Assembly (NCBI GenBank): GCA_025351345.1
Contig: JANXWB010000055.1
Location: 1 to 64,000, forward strand
DNA from: Synechococcales cyanobacterium GL140_1_metabat_312
GTDB lineage: Bacteria > Cyanobacteriota > Cyanobacteriia > Leptolyngbyales > Leptolyngbyaceae
Length of the DNA: 64,000 bases
Reading direction: 5' to 3'
Position numbers and translations under genes: made by a program
Notes under the pieces: generated by a model
Told to the model about the DNA's origin: nothing
Seen by the model: the letters and a program-made list of their open reading frames with translations, nothing else
Databases searched by the model: none
In this document: in pieces, positions 35,680 through 45,009 of the stretch
Numbering within the stretch: position 1 is the stretch's first letter
Layout of the letters: each line of letters opens with the position of its first letter

Positions 35680-37770
35680 TTACATCATCGCTGCGCGAGA
35701 AAAGAGCAAATGACTACCGTCGCCCCCCCCCGCCCATGAGGGTAATTCTCCTCTCGGAGAAAGAGTAGATGAAAATTTGTATTCTTCGTAGCTCACCCAG
35801 TTATCGACACCTCGTCGCCATCCCACTGCTTCCATGAATTTCTTGTAGTCGTCATTGTATGACATTGGACTCCCGCATTTCTCCCAGATCTTTTTCTGCA
35901 CTGAGAACCCAAAATGGCCATTACTCGCTGTTACCCAGAGGTTATCGATCGCTCTTAAATCCTCATAAGGAAAGTTCTTTAAATCTTCTGGATCAAACCC
36001 TTGCCCTTCGTCCTTCCCAACCGTCGTAATCATTAATCGATAAGTCTCTTGGTCAGCCTCACGCCATTCACCCGCTTTAAGCAAGTCACGCAATTTGGTA
36101 TGGTCCACTCCTTTTTCAGATTTTAAAATAATTGCATCGATCGCAGAAACCACTTCAATATCATCATGTTCTACTTCAATCTCGATCGTTGGACAGTCCA
36201 GCCCACGCTTTAAAAAGGCAACGCCTCGATCGCTTACTCCCCACCCACTGATCAACTTACGCCAGTGTGGTAAATGGCCATCCACGGTATTAAGACTGAA
36301 ATTATAGAAATTCGCGTAATCTCTGCGCCAATCTACTAATTCATCAAATAATGGCCATACATCAGATTTCGACACTTCCAAATGTCCCAAATTTTGTGCA
36401 AAGAGTCTTCCTTGAATACCTAACCCAAACTTACCATCACTAGCTTGTGACCATAGACCATCGATCGTATTCAATTGATCTTGGGGAAATTGACGAATCA
36501 TCCAAGCATGTAAGTTCTCATCTGGCTTACGATTTGCCATTACTAAAAACAATCGTAATGTCTCATCATTAGCTTCTTTCCATTTGTGGAATTGTAGAAG
36601 CTCTTCTAGGCGATCGAACTCTACTATTACAGGCTCAACCTGAGGATCACTCGAAGGTAATGCCGCAAGAACTTCTGCTTCCACCACTGCAACATCTTCA
36701 TCCAAAAGTCCCAGAAGTTTTTTAATCTCCATCAGATTCTGAAGTTGGGTTTCATCAAATGGATATCCTTCCTGTTTGACTCCTTCAGTAAAAATTTCGC
36801 GATATTCACTAATCTTTTCCTTACGTAATCGAATGGGTTCTAAAACGCGATCTTTAATTTCCGCAACAGCAGAGTCTTCTAAATTCAACTGTCGTTGCAA
36901 TAATCTAAGTCTAGTAAGTCCAAAACCTCTAATCTCTTCCCCGAATTGCTGAACCAATTCCTCAAAAACAACTTCATACTTTCGTCTTGGATCTCCGATC
37001 GCCACCTTCGCAATCCGTAATCCCTGGCCTGCACCCTTCGCAAACCACTGCGGTACCATAGCCGGAGCCTCCGACTGCACTTTTTGGCTGACATATTGAT
37101 GCAACTCATCCAGCGTAATTTGATCACTTCCATGAGTTGCCGCTGCACCCGTTCTCAGCCCTTCCACTAAATAATGTCCATAGATTGATAACTCTCGCCC
37201 CTTTGATTCAAAGGCATAAGCCATCGAACTCGTCGCCGTCATCACTACCCGTCCCTCACCAAAAATCTCTTCTACAGCCATCGAACTCGTCACTACCCGT
37301 CCCTCACCAAAAATCTCTTCTACATCGATCGCGCCATCATCCATCGGCACGAGATCCCCAAATGCTCCACTAAAACAGCAATTCAAAATAACAGCTTGCC
37401 GCGTTGCCCGACATTTCCTCATCCATTCACTTAGATCATGTGCCGACATTGCAGTTGTCTTGACTAAGTTCTCACCTTTTTTTTGGGTATCTATCGTCGC
37501 AAAATGCAATTTACGATCGCCATCTTTTACGCCATGTCCTGCCAAAAACAACAGCGAAAAATCATCTCTGCTATGACCCAAATACCAAGTCTCAATCTTA
37601 GGCCGCAAGTTTGATGAGGGCAGATCTGTCAGAATCTCCACCTCAAATCCCCCAATCTCTGGATTTCTCAATAAATCTCCCAAAACCCGGACATCTTCCA
37701 GCGGAGATTTGAGTGGACCAAAATTATTTGAGTAAGTTCCTGTGCCGATCAATAAAGCCTTGCGTGCCAT
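35680..37770 (-). CDS. caspase-like (C14) protease with two GUN4 domains
   Basis: 696 residues. The N-terminal peptidase C14 domain (1 to about 250) starts ARKALLIGTGTYSN; the catalytic pair is His79 in LFLAGHGVKD and Cys132 in ILNCCFSGAFG. An in-frame duplication (VEEIFGEGRVV twice, 150-176) follows the active site. Residues 265-370 form an all-helical linker. Two GUN4 domains follow: a divergent one at about 387-503 (KWKEANDETLRLFLVM, LNTIDGLWSQASDGKFGLGI) and a canonical one at about 558-680 (LKAGEWREADQETYRLM, IDNLWVTASNGHFGFSVQK). GUN4 binds tetrapyrroles. The EACC1-like gene lies 5 bp upstream in the same operon, suggesting a two-component conflict or stress-response system. Confidence 0.88.
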   Translation of the reverse strand: MARKALLIGTGTYSNNFGPLKSPLEDVRVLGDLLRNPEIGGFEVEILTDLPSSNLRPKIETWYLGHSRDDFSLLFLAGHGVKDGDRKLHFATIDTQKKGENLVKTTAMSAHDLSEWMRKCRATRQAVILNCCFSGAFGDLVPMDDGAIDVEEIFGEGRVVTSSMAVEEIFGEGRVVMTATSSMAYAFESKGRELSIYGHYLVEGLRTGAAATHGSDQITLDELHQYVSQKVQSEAPAMVPQWFAKGAGQGLRIAKVAIGDPRRKYEVVFEELVQQFGEEIRGFGLTRLRLLQRQLNLEDSAVAEIKDRVLEPIRLRKEKISEYREIFTEGVKQEGYPFDETQLQNLMEIKKLLGLLDEDVAVVEAEVLAALPSSDPQVEPVIVEFDRLEELLQFHKWKEANDETLRLFLVMANRKPDENLHAWMIRQFPQDQLNTIDGLWSQASDGKFGLGIQGRLFAQNLGHLEVSKSDVWPLFDELVDWRRDYANFYNFSLNTVDGHLPHWRKLISGWGVSDRGVAFLKRGLDCPTIEIEVEHDDIEVVSAIDAIILKSEKGVDHTKLRDLLKAGEWREADQETYRLMITTVGKDEGQGFDPEDLKNFPYEDLRAIDNLWVTASNGHFGFSVQKKIWEKCGSPMSYNDDYKKFMEAVGWRRGVDNWVSYEEYKFSSTLSPRGELPSWAGGGDGSHLLFSRAAMM

Positions 37771-37775
37771 CGTTC

Positions 37776-38171
37776 TTACTTCGTTTGAATCAACTGGATC
37801 ATAAACGTATCAATTGTCTTAACCGCTTCGATTTGCTCCTTAAGCTGTGTCGAGTTTTGATACTCCAATACCACCTCACGGCCATCTTTCTTATACGTGA
37901 TCTTCTGAGCCGCATTCGGCTTCAAAGTCCACAGCCACTGAAGCACCTTCCCCACGTTTGCGATCGACACTTCAGCCTTCAGCACTCCCAAAACCAATGC
38001 AGCGGCTCCAGACATTGCGCTATCAGGAACACTCTCTTCCCGAACCAACCCAGCATCTTCCGCCAAATCACTTCGCAATTCTTCTACAAGCCGCAGACTA
38101 TAAGCCTCTAGCGCATCTGGCTCCAAATCCAATCCAGCATGATTTAGGTCAATAATCAGTTCAGACAACAT
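37776..38171 (-). CDS. EACC1-like accessory protein (effector-associated constant component)
   Basis: 131 residues from the ATG at 38171, which has GAGG 8 bases upstream. The layout is a short alpha/beta N-terminus (RLVEELRSDLAEDAG), a glycine/alanine-rich helix (AMSGAAALVLGVLKAEVS), a tryptophan-containing helix (VLQWLWTLKP) and a C-terminal beta pair (ITYKKDGREVVLEYQNS). This resembles the EACC1 family, which accompanies caspase, TIR or trypsin-like effectors in NTP-dependent conflict systems. It directly precedes the caspase-GUN4 gene. The assignment is by pattern only. Confidence 0.55.
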   Translation of the reverse strand: MLSELIIDLNHAGLDLEPDALEAYSLRLVEELRSDLAEDAGLVREESVPDSAMSGAAALVLGVLKAEVSIANVGKVLQWLWTLKPNAAQKITYKKDGREVVLEYQNSTQLKEQIEAVKTIDTFMIQLIQTK

Positions 38172-38384
38172 TATTGGCCTCAAAACTCTTTCTACAACTA
38201 CATCGTAACTATTCCCTAATTCTACACCCACCGAAAACTAAATTTCGGGGAAAAGCTACGATTTATTCTAAGGCGGCAAAAAAGCACCGATCGAGTTGAA
38301 TATTAAAATAAAAAAGCAGTAACTCCAAACAATGAAATTACTACCTTCTATGGTTAAAAGAATCGATCGAATTTGAATGCTTTT

Positions 38385-39218
38385 TTAGTCTTCGTGATGT
38401 GCAAAACGGTTGTAAAGGAAATCCAGGGCTTGATTTCGCAATTGAATATAGCGTGGGTCTTCCATCACCACCGCCCGATCGCGAGGTCGATCAAATGGGA
38501 TTTCTAAGATTTCTCCGATTTTTGCCGACGGTCCATTACTCATCATCACGAGTCGATCGCACAGGAAAAGCGCTTCATCAATGTCGTGGGTAATCATCAT
38601 CACGGTGATGCGATGTTCTTCCCAAATGTCGAGTAATTCTTCTTGGAGTTCTTCTTTAGTGATGGCATCCAATGCGCCAAAGGGTTCATCAAGAATTAGA
38701 ATCTCCGGTCGAATGGACAACGCACGGGCGATCGACACTCTTTGTTTCATCCCACCCGAGATTTGACCTGGCTTTTTATCGATCGCCTCATCTAGGCCCA
38801 CCATGTGGAGATTTGCCCGAACAATTTCATCCTTTTCTACTTTGCTTTTTTCAGGAAAAACGGCACTAACGGCTAGGTGAACATTTTCATAAACCGTTTT
38901 CCAAGGCAAAAGACAATAGTTTTGGAAGACGACCATCCGATCGGGACCGGGCGTGGTGATCGCTTTACCATTCAGTAAAACTTGGCCACTAGTCGGCGTA
39001 TTGAAACCGGAAACCATATCCAGCAAAGTGGATTTACCGCATCCTGAATGACCGATTACGCAGACAAATTCGCCTTCTTTTACGCTTAGGTCTATGCCAT
39101 CAAGAACAGTGTAGTCACCTGTTTTCGTCGGATAGACTTTGCTAACTTGATCAATCACTAAAAAAGGCTGATCTGTCGTTTTCTCTGTCGCTACGATCGG
39201 ACTAGTCAAGGTTTGCAT
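38385..39218 (-). CDS. nrtD: nitrate ABC transporter ATP-binding protein
   Basis: 277 residues. Walker A is GHSGCGKSTLLD, the signature is QISGGMKQRVSIARAL, Walker B is ILILDEPFGALD, and the switch histidine is in MMITHDIDEAL. It is the cytoplasmic ATPase partner of NrtC in the NrtABCD nitrate/nitrite importer and the last gene of the nrtABCD operon. Unlike NrtC it has no C-terminal substrate-binding domain. Confidence 0.96.
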   Translation of the reverse strand: MQTLTSPIVATEKTTDQPFLVIDQVSKVYPTKTGDYTVLDGIDLSVKEGEFVCVIGHSGCGKSTLLDMVSGFNTPTSGQVLLNGKAITTPGPDRMVVFQNYCLLPWKTVYENVHLAVSAVFPEKSKVEKDEIVRANLHMVGLDEAIDKKPGQISGGMKQRVSIARALSIRPEILILDEPFGALDAITKEELQEELLDIWEEHRITVMMITHDIDEALFLCDRLVMMSNGPSAKIGEILEIPFDRPRDRAVVMEDPRYIQLRNQALDFLYNRFAHHED

Positions 39219-39271
39219 GAATGGGTTGGGAATGAAGAATGGTGAATTGATGTGAACTGATAACGGTGAAT

Positions 39272-41323
39272 CTAAGCAGCAGTTTTTAGGCGGCTAGAGA
39301 TCCGTTTTAGAACGGGTTCGTCAAGTGGAATTTCTGTAATGGAAATGTCCCCGCAAATGGTCAGGCTACTTAGATAACTGATGGGATCGTCGGGATTGAA
39401 GACAACACCATCAAACAGCTTGATTACGGTCCGATCGTCCACGCCATCCTGTAATCCGAGTTCCCGAGCGGCTTGTCCGTAGGTATCACGGTAGTAGACT
39501 CGTTCTACGACTTCGCTCCAGTTTGATGGGAAGGGGGTGATGCCCCAGCGTGCCATTTGGGCGAGAATCCAGACGGCTTCCGATCGGCGGGCACAGGTCG
39601 ATCGTTCGACATAAAATTGATTGAATCGCACCAATAGTTCTGGGGCTTGATCCTGGTTGCGTTGGAACGGTTCGATGAAGCCGGGGCGGAGTTGGGCGGC
39701 AGGGATATCTAGATATTCTGGTTTAGCAAGCATCTGAACGATTTCTTCGCGGTTACGACGATCGTCACAGTATTGACAAGCTTCGATTAAGGCTTTGACG
39801 AGGGCGACGTGGGTTTTTGGGTTCTCCTGCGCCCAATTCTCGCGAACCCCTAAGACTTTATTTTGATGGCCGTCCCAAATTTCCAAATCAGTGGCGACGA
39901 CAAATCCTGTATTGTCCTTTACGGCTGCGCTGTTCCAGGGTTCAGAGGCTAGGTATCCATCAATGAATCCTTTGGAAAGTTGGTTTTTCATTTCTGCCGA
40001 GGACATCAGCGAGAGCGACAGATCGTGGTCAGGATCGATGCCACCGGAGGCCAGCCAATATCGCGTTAATAAGCTGCCCATGGAGACTTTATCGACTAGA
40101 CCAAAACTGTGGGGCAAATCGGGGGTCGCGGCGATCGCTTTTTTAAGTCCTTTCAAGTCCCGAACTCCATCGTCATAAAGCTTTTTACTTAGGGTAATGG
40201 CGTTGCCGTTGCGGGCGATGACCATGGCGGTGACGATGGGCGTAGGACGTTTACGATCGGCTCCAATAGTCATGGCTAGAGGCATTCCAGCCAAAAGCTG
40301 AGCGCAGTCGAGACGTTGATTCGCGAGACCATCGGCGATAGTCTGCCAGCTCGAATCCGCGATGAGTTCGACTTGCATCAGACCATGTTTTTTGAAAAAT
40401 CCTTTTTCTTTTGCCACAATCAGCGGGGCGGCGTCGGTGGTGGGCACGTAGCCTAGGGTAACGAGGGATTTTTCTACGGACTGAACGGCTGCGATCGCGG
40501 GGGTGGTCATTTTCTCGACTTCGACCTTACGTTTACGACGTTTGTCGCGTTTTTGTTGGTTGAGAAAACCAATAATTTCAGCTCGGTTTACGTAATATTT
40601 AGGGTCATTGACGACCTCCATTCGCTTCCGGGGACGCGTGAATTCGATGGTGAGAATTTGGCCGATGTGGGCTTCGGGCCCGTTGGTCAACATGATGACC
40701 CGATCGCTGAGCAACAAGGCTTCATCGACATCGTGCGTCACCATGACACAGGTGGTTTTGTATTCTTGGCAAATGGCCATCAGTTGTTCTTGCAAATTCC
40801 CACGAGTCAAGGCATCGAGCGCCCCAAAGGGTTCATCAAGGAGCAACACCTTGGGGCGAATTGCCAGGGCACGAGCGATCGCCGTTCGTTGTTTCATCCC
40901 GCCAGAGAGTTGACTAGGACGTTTGTCGGCAGCGGCCCGAAGTCCGACGAGATCAATGTGTTGTTCGATAATTTTCTTACGCTCATCAGCGGGCAGGTCT
41001 GTCATTACTTTATCTACTGCTAGGGCAATGTTCTGACGAACGGTGAGCCACGGGAGCAATGAATAATTTTGGAAGACCATCATCCGATCGGGACCGGGAG
41101 CAGTAATTTGTTTGCCAGAAAGTACGACTCCGCCAATACTGGCTTGTTCAAATCCCGCAATAATATTCAGTAAGGTGGACTTTCCACAACCAGAATGACC
41201 AATTAAGGAAACAAACTCACCTTGATTGATTTTAAGATCCACATTTCGTAATGCGACATATTCGCCGCCATTCTTGAGGGGATAGATTTTGTCAATGTGA
41301 TCAATGTCTACAAGAATTGTCAT
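39272..41323 (-). CDS. nrtC: nitrate ABC transporter ATP-binding protein with NrtA-like regulatory domain
   Basis: 683 residues from the ATG at 41323 (MTILVDIDHIDKIYPL); the frame continues 43 codons upstream into nrtB but that part is not family sequence. The N-terminal ATPase domain has GHSGCGKSTLLN, QLSGGMKQRTAIARAL and VLLLDEPFGALD. The C-terminal domain (from about 280) starts LVTLGYVPTTDAAPLIVAKE and is homologous to NrtA; in model species it makes transport ammonium-sensitive. It is coupled with NrtB and NrtD. Confidence 0.96.
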   Translation of the reverse strand: MTILVDIDHIDKIYPLKNGGEYVALRNVDLKINQGEFVSLIGHSGCGKSTLLNIIAGFEQASIGGVVLSGKQITAPGPDRMMVFQNYSLLPWLTVRQNIALAVDKVMTDLPADERKKIIEQHIDLVGLRAAADKRPSQLSGGMKQRTAIARALAIRPKVLLLDEPFGALDALTRGNLQEQLMAICQEYKTTCVMVTHDVDEALLLSDRVIMLTNGPEAHIGQILTIEFTRPRKRMEVVNDPKYYVNRAEIIGFLNQQKRDKRRKRKVEVEKMTTPAIAAVQSVEKSLVTLGYVPTTDAAPLIVAKEKGFFKKHGLMQVELIADSSWQTIADGLANQRLDCAQLLAGMPLAMTIGADRKRPTPIVTAMVIARNGNAITLSKKLYDDGVRDLKGLKKAIAATPDLPHSFGLVDKVSMGSLLTRYWLASGGIDPDHDLSLSLMSSAEMKNQLSKGFIDGYLASEPWNSAAVKDNTGFVVATDLEIWDGHQNKVLGVRENWAQENPKTHVALVKALIEACQYCDDRRNREEIVQMLAKPEYLDIPAAQLRPGFIEPFQRNQDQAPELLVRFNQFYVERSTCARRSEAVWILAQMARWGITPFPSNWSEVVERVYYRDTYGQAARELGLQDGVDDRTVIKLFDGVVFNPDDPISYLSSLTICGDISITEIPLDEPVLKRISSRLKTAA

Positions 41324-41421
41324 AGGAATAATGTCCAGGGTGTGAATAATATTTGCTGGGGATGCGGGGAAATGTAGTTCCTCGCTATTGAACAAGCCTA
41401 TTGAAGATTCCAGATATGAGC

Positions 41422-42243
41422 CTATTCTGCAACCACTAACGAACCCAACCAACCGACAATCCGATCGAGCACTAAGCCGACTAAACCGACACTAAACACG
41501 GCTAATACAATTTTGCTGATACTGTCATCTAGCATGGAGGTGTATTCATTCCAAATATAAGCACCAATTCCGCCAGCACCTGTGGAAAGCATTTCAGCCG
41601 CCACGATCGCGAGCCATGCTAAGCCGACTCCAATTCGTAATCCGGTGAAAATATAAGGAACTGTTGATGGGATCAGAATACTAAATAGAAAGTCTTTACC
41701 GGACAGTTTCAACACTTTCGCGACGTTAGTATAGTCCTTTGGGATTTGCTGAACTCCAACGGCGGTATTAATGATGATGGGCCAAATTGCGGTAATGAAA
41801 ATTAGGAATATTCCGGCATTTTCAGCAGGTTTTGACGTTTGCAAAAATAGAATAGTAGAAATCGGCAACCAAGCCAATGGAGGCACAGTTCTCAGGATTT
41901 GAATGAGTGGATCAAAGCCCTCGCGCAAAAATTTGTTAACTCCGATCGTAACTCCAATCGCAATCCCTAGAATTGAAGCAGCAACATATCCAATCCCAAC
42001 TCGGGTCAGGCTATTTAGAAGCTGCATCCAAATACCAGTTTCTGAAAACCCACCCGTAATGGTGCCAACGGTTTGGCTAATGACTTTAATCGGTCCTGGC
42101 ATTTTTGAATCGGCGCTTGAACATAGCAATTGCCAGATCAGAAGTGTTACGGAACTACAGACAACAGGTGGAATTAAACTTTGAAACGTCTCGATCATCT
42201 TTTCAGCGATCGGGCTTGCGGGACGGACAGAAGCGGTTGCCAT
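41422..42243 (-). CDS. nrtB: nitrate ABC transporter permease
   Basis: 273 residues with about six transmembrane helices and the BPD_transp_1 EAA-like loop (AKVLKLSGKDFLFSILIPSTVPYI; shortened here as KVLKLSGKDFLFSILIP). It forms the homodimeric channel of the NrtABCD importer in the plasma membrane. It lies between nrtA (146 bp away) and nrtC. The spacer to nrtA is filled by a palindromic repeat element. Confidence 0.96.
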   Translation of the reverse strand: MATASVRPASPIAEKMIETFQSLIPPVVCSSVTLLIWQLLCSSADSKMPGPIKVISQTVGTITGGFSETGIWMQLLNSLTRVGIGYVAASILGIAIGVTIGVNKFLREGFDPLIQILRTVPPLAWLPISTILFLQTSKPAENAGIFLIFITAIWPIIINTAVGVQQIPKDYTNVAKVLKLSGKDFLFSILIPSTVPYIFTGLRIGVGLAWLAIVAAEMLSTGAGGIGAYIWNEYTSMLDDSISKIVLAVFSVGLVGLVLDRIVGWLGSLVVAE

Positions 42244-42274
42244 GGTGGGATTGCCTTTAAGGTTAAGAATTAAG

Positions 42275-42391
42275 AGATCCCCCAGTCCCCTTGGTAAGAG
42301 AGGACCGGATAGGGCGAATATTTGACATCAATTCAACGTATTGCAATATTCTCCTAGGCCCCTTACCACGGGAGATTTAGAGGGATCGACT
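42275..42391. repeat. palindromic repeat element between nrtA and nrtB
   Basis: It starts GATCCCCCAGTCCCCTTGG and ends GAGATTTAGAGGGATCG. The two ends are imperfect inverted repeats of the same GATCCCCCTAA-type sequence seen at 34795 and 35609, so it seems to be a degenerate relative of those elements. Confidence 0.6.
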
Positions 42392-43697
42392 ATGCTTTTT
42401 TGATTTTCAAGCTAGCCAAATATGCTTTTGGATCGGCTGGATCAAAGGTCACGCCGTCAAAGAAGGTCTCCTTACCGCGAGAATCTTCTTTGGGAATCTG
42501 AGCATCAGGAATTTTAAGGGCTTTAGCCGCTTCACGCCAGATGTCCGATCGGTTGACGGTATCAACCATTGCAAGATCGGCTTCCGTGAACATCCCCCAA
42601 CGAGTATTTTCTGTGACGAACCATTTGTCGTGGCTCTTATAGGGGAATGATGCATTGTCACGCCAGAACTTCATCAGGAGCGGCGATTTCTCAAGCTTGC
42701 GACCATCACCGAAATCAAAGTCACCTTGCATCCGAGATAGAATGTCAGACGATGGTGCTTTGATGTATTGATCAGCTTCGGTCAGCTTGCACATCTCAGC
42801 CTTATTTTCGTCCTTGTCGCACCACATTTGAGCTTCCATTATCGCCATGAGGAGTGCTTTTGCAGCCTTGGGATTCTTGTCGGCCCAGTCTTTGCGGACG
42901 GTGAGAGATTTTTCGGGGTGGTCTTTCCAGAGTTGGCCAGTCGTGAGGGCGTTATAACCGAGTTGCTTAGTGACGAGACGCTGGTTCCAGGGTTCACCAA
43001 CGCAGAATGAATCCATGGATTTGGTTTCCATGTTAGCTACCATTTGGGCGGGTGGAATAACCTTAATGTCCACGTCTTCGTCAGGATTAACACCATTGGC
43101 AGCAAGCCAGTAGCGCGTCCAGAGGTCGTGGGTTCCCCCAGGAAAAGTCACGGCACATTGGAATTTTTTGCCCGCAGCCTTGATTTCATCAACCTTCGAC
43201 TTGAGCTTGTCCGCCTTAACCTCAAATTTCTGATCCGCATATTTACTAGAAATAGAGATGCCTTGACCATTTAGATTTAAACGGGCCAAGATGTACATGG
43301 GGATTTTGACATTTCCCTTGGTGATCTTGCCGGAGGTCAACATATAGGACATCGGAGTCAAGATGTGCGCGCCATCTAGACCGCCTTTATCGCCGCCGAG
43401 TTCTATATTGTCACGGGTATTAGCCCAAGATGTCTGTTTCTTAACCTCGGCGCCTTTTAGCCCATACTTCGCGAAAATACCTTTTTCCTTAGCAATCACC
43501 AAGGGTGCACAATCAGTGAGTGGAATGAAGCCCAGAGTGACTTTATCCGTTTCGGGACTGTCACCTGTACCACTGTTGACGGCTGGGACAGAGCTTGTAT
43601 TAGAACTGGTGCCGGAACTACAGCCATTGGCCAACATTGTTCCGGCTGCCGTTGCACCGACCGTTAGAAGAAATTTTCGTCTTGAAAAATTAGCCAT
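42390..43697 (-). CDS. nrtA: nitrate/nitrite-binding lipoprotein
   Basis: 435 residues from the ATG at 43697. The N-terminus has a twin-arginine motif (NFSRRKFLLTVGATAAG) and a lipobox (MLANGC), so it is an exported lipoprotein. The binding domain begins VTLGFIPLTDCAPLVIAKEK. It captures nitrate and nitrite in the periplasm and delivers them to NrtBCD. It is the first gene of the operon and has an NtcA-type promoter upstream. Confidence 0.96.
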   Translation of the reverse strand: MANFSRRKFLLTVGATAAGTMLANGCSSGTSSNTSSVPAVNSGTGDSPETDKVTLGFIPLTDCAPLVIAKEKGIFAKYGLKGAEVKKQTSWANTRDNIELGGDKGGLDGAHILTPMSYMLTSGKITKGNVKIPMYILARLNLNGQGISISSKYADQKFEVKADKLKSKVDEIKAAGKKFQCAVTFPGGTHDLWTRYWLAANGVNPDEDVDIKVIPPAQMVANMETKSMDSFCVGEPWNQRLVTKQLGYNALTTGQLWKDHPEKSLTVRKDWADKNPKAAKALLMAIMEAQMWCDKDENKAEMCKLTEADQYIKAPSSDILSRMQGDFDFGDGRKLEKSPLLMKFWRDNASFPYKSHDKWFVTENTRWGMFTEADLAMVDTVNRSDIWREAAKALKIPDAQIPKEDSRGKETFFDGVTFDPADPKAYLASLKIKKA

Positions 43698-44392
43698 GAG
43701 TCCGTATGTCCGATCGATGAGTATAAATTGAGAATTAGCTAGCGAAGAGCCTGCACTCTGGAAATTAACTAACAGTTTCAATAGTGAAAAGTTAATTTAA
43801 TTGAAGACTTTATTTTGTATGGAAAAGTACAAAAAACGACGCTAAATGCTTTTCTTAAATTCTACTAATCCATATATTGCAATTTGTATACTTTGTAACT
43901 TTTTAGTGAAAAGCTAACATAAAAACCTTGAGAATCCTTGCCACCAAGAGTTATAGAAGAAAGTATGAGAAATTAGTGATTTTGAGTAGAGGTTTTAAGA
44001 CAGACAGGTAGCCAGTAAAAATAGTAGATTTTTTAGTTTGTAAATGAGCAATGGATCTTTATCATAAGTTTTCTGTATCGTAATAAACAGTTTTAATTAT
44101 TAATTGGTTTCTAGATTCGATCGCATTTGTTCTAAATAAATCCAATAAATTGGATTTTGTTAAATCAGATACGGAATCTAGGAAGAATCCAGAGTGAGTT
44201 GATTAAATTAATAGGGTTATAAAAAACAAAAAATGGCCAAGAACTAGAAGATAATTTCCGGCCATTGTATTTTTAAAGATTTTAAGTTCTCAGTTCAGAG
44301 ATCGGTTCACTGTTTCTATTGTAGTAGGTACGATCGGGTGCAGATCCTTGTTGGATTACGACCATACCAAGCAGGACTATATTGAGTCATGG
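43698..44392. other. intergenic region upstream of nrtA
   Basis: About 700 AT-rich bases. It contains the NtcA promoter of nrtA (43789-43830). The remainder to 44392 shows no gene. A short inverted repeat with an A/T-rich flank near 44229-44275 (GGCCA and TGGCC) could be a weak terminator. Confidence 0.5.
43789..43830 (-). promoter_or_regulatory. NtcA-activated promoter of nrtABCD
   Basis: On the minus strand the sequence GTACTTTTCCATAC (43830-43817) is a perfect GTAN8TAC NtcA box. After exactly 22 bases comes TAACTT (43794-43789), a TAN3T -10 element. This is the canonical layout of NtcA class II promoters for nitrogen-assimilation genes, which fits activation of nitrate uptake when ammonium is absent. 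The leader to the nrtA ATG is about 85 bases. Confidence 0.88.
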
Positions 44393-44836
44393 CTACTGTC
44401 TTTCGATGAAAACTTCCTGATTTATCGTATCCAAAGCTTTTAAGCCTGCCTTAGCGATCCGAACATCTTCATTTCCATGTGCGCCTACTCCAATACCATC
44501 TACAGCAACATCATTGATATAGATAGGAACGCCACCATCCCTCACAAGTATATTTTCATCCAAATATCTGATGTCTTCCGGAATACTGCCGTCTTTGATC
44601 CCCTTAGCAATAACAGCCGTTTCTTTGTTCTGTGAATTGGCGGTGTAAGCTTTTTTATAACTGGCACGTATGGTATGGACGCCAGCTTGATGGTCCATCA
44701 AGACCGCTAAAGTTTGACCAGAACGATCGACCACCGTTATGCAGACAGCTAGTTGATCTTTTTGAGCTTCTACAGAGGCAGCATTTACAATGTTCCGCGC
44801 CATTTCACTAGACAGTAAAGGAATGTATTCTTTCAT
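44393..44836 (-). CDS. GlcG/HbpS family protein
   Basis: 147 residues from the ATG at 44836; a TTG 6 codons upstream is in frame. [27 protein letters not shown] and [20 protein letters not shown] are the DUF336 (GlcG/HbpS) pattern. HbpS-type proteins bind heme or act as small-molecule sensors; no signal peptide is present. It is a single gene upstream of the nrt operon region. Confidence 0.9.
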   Translation of the reverse strand: MKEYIPLLSSEMARNIVNAASVEAQKDQLAVCITVVDRSGQTLAVLMDHQAGVHTIRASYKKAYTANSQNKETAVIAKGIKDGSIPEDIRYLDENILVRDGGVPIYINDVAVDGIGVGAHGNEDVRIAKAGLKALDTINQEVFIERQ

Positions 44837-45009
44837 ATCACTTCTATCTATCAAAATATTATGAGCCGTTTCAAGAGATTTTAAACCAACTCTTTCTGCC
44901 TAATTCAGGTTTATTAGACCTTGGACTGATTCTTTCAGTGTATTGTCTAAAAGAGTCTCGATCGTTTGCTGCCATGGAGTATTAGCCCTCACCCAGTACA
45001 TCAGATTAC

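Noticed and set aside
35718-35740. Run of ten C bases near the caspase gene end as a phase-variation tract
   Set aside because: It lies inside the last codons of the gene, so slippage would alter only the final residues; could equally be a sequencing artefact.
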